Positions 62,237 through 64,000 of a DNA stretch of 64,000 nucleotides are shown one piece after another; position 1 is the first letter of the stretch; each line of letters opens with the position of its first letter. The stretch lies in contig JAAYJS010000025.1 of the NCBI GenBank assembly GCA_012522805.1, forward strand, positions 1 through 64,000, written 5' to 3'. Below the pieces are notes generated by a model, which was not told the origin of the DNA, made no database searches, and worked only from the letters and a program-made list of their open reading frames with translations. Position numbers and translations under genes: made by a program. This DNA is from Eubacteriaceae bacterium (GTDB taxonomy: Bacteria; Bacillota; Clostridia; Eubacteriales; Eubacteriaceae).

Positions 62237-63136
62237 ATGAAAAACTTTCACGATGAATACAACCGAACTAAGGATCTTTTTGAAAATAAAATGCTGGCAA
62301 TGGTAGGGGAGGCCGTTTACGATGCTCCGGAAATATTGACAAAAGCCATGCGCTATAGCTTGGAAGCCGGGGGTAAAAGAGTACGACCGGTGCTCATGCT
62401 TCAAGTGGCACAACTATTTGGCACCACCTTGGAAAATGTTTTTCCTTTGGCGGTAGCTTTGGAGTTCATACATACCTATTCCTTAATTCATGATGATTTA
62501 CCCTGTATGGATAACGACGAGCTGAGGAGAGGCAAACCCACCAATCACATCGTTTTTGGTGAAGACATGGCGCTTTTAGCCGGTGACGGCCTCCTGAACT
62601 TGGCAATGGAAACAGCTCTTAAAGGCGCAGAAAACTTAAAAGAAGACGATTTAAAGGTCTACTTGCAAGCCATGAGAATTCTATTTACAGCAGCCGGTGT
62701 CAACGGCATGATCGGCGGCCAAGGGGTGGATTTGTTATCTGAAAACAAAGACATCGATGAAGAAACCTTGCATTATATTCATACCCATAAAACCGGAGCT
62801 TTGATCAATGCTGCGGTTTTGTGCGGGGGAATCTTAGCAAAGATCGACGAAAAGACATACAGTATTTTGCAACACTATAGCGACGTGATCGGCTTGGCTT
62901 TTCAAATTCGCGACGACATATTGGATGTCCAAGGGGATCCGGAAGTAGTTGGCAAAGCGATTGGTAGCGATCTTGCCAATAAAAAAACAACTTACGTCAC
63001 CTTATACGGACTTCAAGAGTCGGAACGAAAGTTGAAGAACTTAGAAGAAGAAGGGATCCGATTGATGAACCAATTGGATTGTGATACATCTTTTTTAAAA
63101 ACCATGATCCGTTATATTTGTCAAAGAGATCAATAA
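62237..63136 (+). CDS. ispA: Farnesyl diphosphate synthase (polyprenyl synthetase family)
   Basis: This 299-residue trans-prenyltransferase makes the C15 primer used by UppS. The first Asp-rich motif HDDLPCMDNDE (D86, D87, D92) and the second FQIRDDILDVQGD (near 225) are intact, as is SLEAGGKRVRP near 41. The two bulky residues that limit product length are not obvious, so geranylgeranyl output cannot be excluded. In many Firmicutes dxs follows; here a gene-free stretch does. Confidence 0.94.
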   Translation: MKNFHDEYNRTKDLFENKMLAMVGEAVYDAPEILTKAMRYSLEAGGKRVRPVLMLQVAQLFGTTLENVFPLAVALEFIHTYSLIHDDLPCMDNDELRRGKPTNHIVFGEDMALLAGDGLLNLAMETALKGAENLKEDDLKVYLQAMRILFTAAGVNGMIGGQGVDLLSENKDIDEETLHYIHTHKTGALINAAVLCGGILAKIDEKTYSILQHYSDVIGLAFQIRDDILDVQGDPEVVGKAIGSDLANKKTTYVTLYGLQESERKLKNLEEEGIRLMNQLDCDTSFLKTMIRYICQRDQ

Positions 63137-63164
63137 CGGAACCAAGCTCTGTAAAGGCTTCTGT

Positions 63165-63266
63165 GTCAAAACCGTCGCATTGAGAGTTGGAATGGTGCCC
63201 TAAGGTTTAGCGAACTCTATTTTGTTTTAAGAGACCCATAGCTTACTTTAAGGCTATGCTTTTGAC
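63165..63266 (+). ncRNA. Candidate structured RNA of unknown family downstream of ispA
   Basis: GTCAAAA (63165-63171) and TTTTGAC (63260-63266) close a domain of 102 nt. Inside are AGAGTT/AACTCT (63183-63188 with 63213-63218) and CATAGC/GCTATG (63237-63242 with 63253-63258). CGTCG (63173-63177) and CGACG (63266-63270) offer an alternative outer pairing. I cannot assign a known family; a 6S-like or 3'-UTR-derived RNA is possible. Strand is inferred from the ispA direction and the T-rich terminator downstream. Confidence 0.35.
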
Positions 63267-63296
63267 GACGATTGAATATTTAAACTCATATAACAA

Positions 63297-63357
63297 ACGC
63301 CGCCACATTTCGTGGCGGCGTAACCATTGGTCGGCCAAAGCCGATCATTTTTATTTT
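63297..63357. terminator. Double-hairpin terminator between convergent ispA and glyS
   Basis: A perfect 10-bp stem ACGCCGCCAC/GTGGCGGCGT (63297-63321) is followed by TGGTCGGC/GCCGATCA (63328-63335 with 63340-63347, one G-T pair) and TTTTTATTTT. The second serves the plus strand; the first, followed by TTTGTTAT on the other strand, may serve glyS. Confidence 0.85.
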
Positions 63358-63371
63358 AAGTCATAGGTCTT

Positions 63372-63467
63372 CCTGTTGTTTTCTGACGCCATACAATCGA
63401 TTGCTAACATCTGATAGCAACCGGGTCGATCCGTTGCTGTAAGAATTAGAACGGAATAGACAACAGG
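63372..63467 (-). ncRNA. Candidate three-way-junction RNA after the glyS stop
   Basis: CCTGTTGT (63372-63379) and ACAACAGG (63460-63467) form a perfect 8-bp closing stem around two hairpins: ATCGA-TTGCTA / TAGCAA-TCGAT (63396-63406 with 63415-63430, 5-nt bulge) and CCGTT/AACGG (63431-63435 with 63450-63454). It starts 8 nt after the glyS stop. The strand is uncertain, because the pairing is symmetric; the minus strand is preferred as a glyS 3' extension. Family unknown. Confidence 0.35.
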
Positions 63468-63475
63468 TCATGGAA

Positions 63476-64000
63476 TTAATAAGCAATCAATTGGCGGATG
63501 TAGTCGGCTACTTCATCAATGGGCATACGAATTTGTTCCATGGTGTCCCGATCTCTTAAGGTAACGGTGTTGTCTTCCACAGTCTCAAAATCAATGGTAA
63601 TACAAACCGGTGTACCCACTTCATCCTGACGTCTGTAACGTCTACCGATGGATCCCGCTTCGTCATAGTCAACTGGGAAGTATTTGGACAACTCAGTGTA
63701 GACTTCACGTGCTTGATCGCTGAGTTTTTTCGATAAAGGTAAGACACAGGCTTTATAAGCAGAAAGATAGGGGTGTATTTTCATAACCGTACGCTCACTG
63801 CCGTCCTCTAGAGTTTCTTTTTTAAGTGCGTCGCATAGAACCACTAAGAAGGTTCGATCGCACCCTAAGGAAGGTTCAACACAATAGGGAATATATTTTT
63901 CGTTGGTAATGGGGTCTTGATACTCCATGTTTTTCCCGGAAAAGGTTTGGTGTTGCTTCAAATCGAAGTCCGTTCTGTCTGCAATTCCCCAAAGTTCACC
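63476..64000 (-). CDS. glyS: Glycyl-tRNA synthetase, C-terminal part (5' end outside window)
   Basis: The 174 visible residues are the C-terminal part of the dimeric (alpha2, eukaryote-like) glycyl-tRNA synthetase. At the window edge the frame reads [17 protein letters not shown], then [21 protein letters not shown] (motif 3 Arg), [17 protein letters not shown] of the anticodon-binding domain, [16 protein letters not shown] and [20 protein letters not shown]. The gene enters from beyond 64000 and is convergent with ispA. The stop is at 63476-63478. Confidence 0.95.
   Translation of the reverse strand, partial: GELWGIADRTDFDLKQHQTFSGKNMEYQDPITNEKYIPYCVEPSLGCDRTFLVVLCDALKKETLEDGSERTVMKIHPYLSAYKACVLPLSKKLSDQAREVYTELSKYFPVDYDEAGSIGRRYRRQDEVGTPVCITIDFETVEDNTVTLRDRDTMEQIRMPIDEVADYIRQLIAY

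Larger units (their letters stand above)
63137..63475. other. Gene-free interval between ispA and glyS
   Basis: The 339 bp contain no convincing coding sequence. They hold a candidate structured RNA (63165-63266), a double-hairpin terminator (63297-63357) and a second structured element (63372-63467) next to the glyS stop. Short frames occur on the minus strand but lack start signals. Confidence 0.75.

Noticed and set aside
63360-63475. Short minus-strand frames of about 36-38 codons after glyS
   Set aside because: One begins at an ATG without a ribosome site, the other has no good start. The strong symmetric pairing explains the sequence better as structure.
1-64000. CRISPR array, prophage, insertion sequence or restriction system
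   Set aside because: No regular direct repeats, cas, integrase or transposase genes were seen. The only methyltransferase lacks a nuclease partner.

Overview
The window reads as a contiguous piece of chromosome from an anaerobic member of the Bacillota, most likely class Clostridia. The grounds are the Gram-positive replicase PolC, a T-box leader in front of pheST, an infC-rpmI-rplT operon with an attenuated leader and a non-AUG infC start, a complete V-type ATPase operon in the order of the Enterococcus hirae ntp operon, and an efp-linked clostridial CD1247-type protein. Strong GGAGG-type ribosome sites are common, and so are TTG starts. I see no prophage, insertion sequence, CRISPR array, tRNA or rRNA gene. 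Nearly all genes are intact; only the last one is cut by the window edge.

Layout. (1) 21-8713: uppS-cdsA-rseP-ispG-polC and a secreted transglutaminase-like protein, covering cell-envelope lipid carrier synthesis, intramembrane proteolysis, the MEP pathway and replication. dxr is missing from its usual place and RseP lacks a PDZ domain. (2) 8718-10143: infC-rpmI-rplT with promoter, leader attenuator and terminator. (3) 10160-17434: KtrB/KtrA-type potassium uptake, a SPOUT rRNA methyltransferase, then the T-box-controlled pheST and a long ZapA. (4) 17454-26419: on the minus strand a HAD hydrolase, a threonine aldolase and argHG; on the plus strand argCJBD. The two arginine operons diverge from a control region with two ARG-box-like operators laid over the two promoters. 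(5) 26490-35138: the nine-gene V-ATPase operon; the rotor ring subunit keeps all Na+ ligands known from E. hirae. (6) 35143-48561: an HD-domain gene, then a tightly overlapping run: GIY-YIG protein, orphan N6-adenine DNA methyltransferase, rarA, M16C peptidase, D-Ala-D-Ala carboxypeptidase, U32 protein, mutS2. (7) 48621-56661: a Fur-family regulator without its structural zinc cysteines, a two-component system, trmL, a two-subunit class I fumarase, an aminotransferase, a LacI-type regulator and a TraB-family membrane protein. (8) 56671-64000: rpmE, prmC, efp, CD1247-type protein, Asp23 protein, nusB, a TsaD paralogue, xseA, xseB, ispA, a gene-free stretch with two candidate structured RNAs, and the 3' part of a convergent glycyl-tRNA synthetase gene.

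How the genes work together. Isoprenoid genes (uppS, ispG, ispA) are split between both ends, and both dxr and dxs are absent from their customary neighbours. The arginine operons together convert glutamate to N-acetylornithine and ornithine (CJBD) and citrulline to arginine (GH); argF and carbamoyl-phosphate synthase are not in the window. Translation and its factors (IF3, L35, L20, L31, PheRS, GlyRS, EF-P, PrmC, TrmL, SPOUT enzyme) are the largest functional group. The most unusual items are the orphan DNA methyltransferase embedded in a housekeeping run, the TsaD paralogue between nusB and xseA, the cysteine-poor Fur protein, the PDZ-less RseP, and the two structured elements between ispA and glyS.
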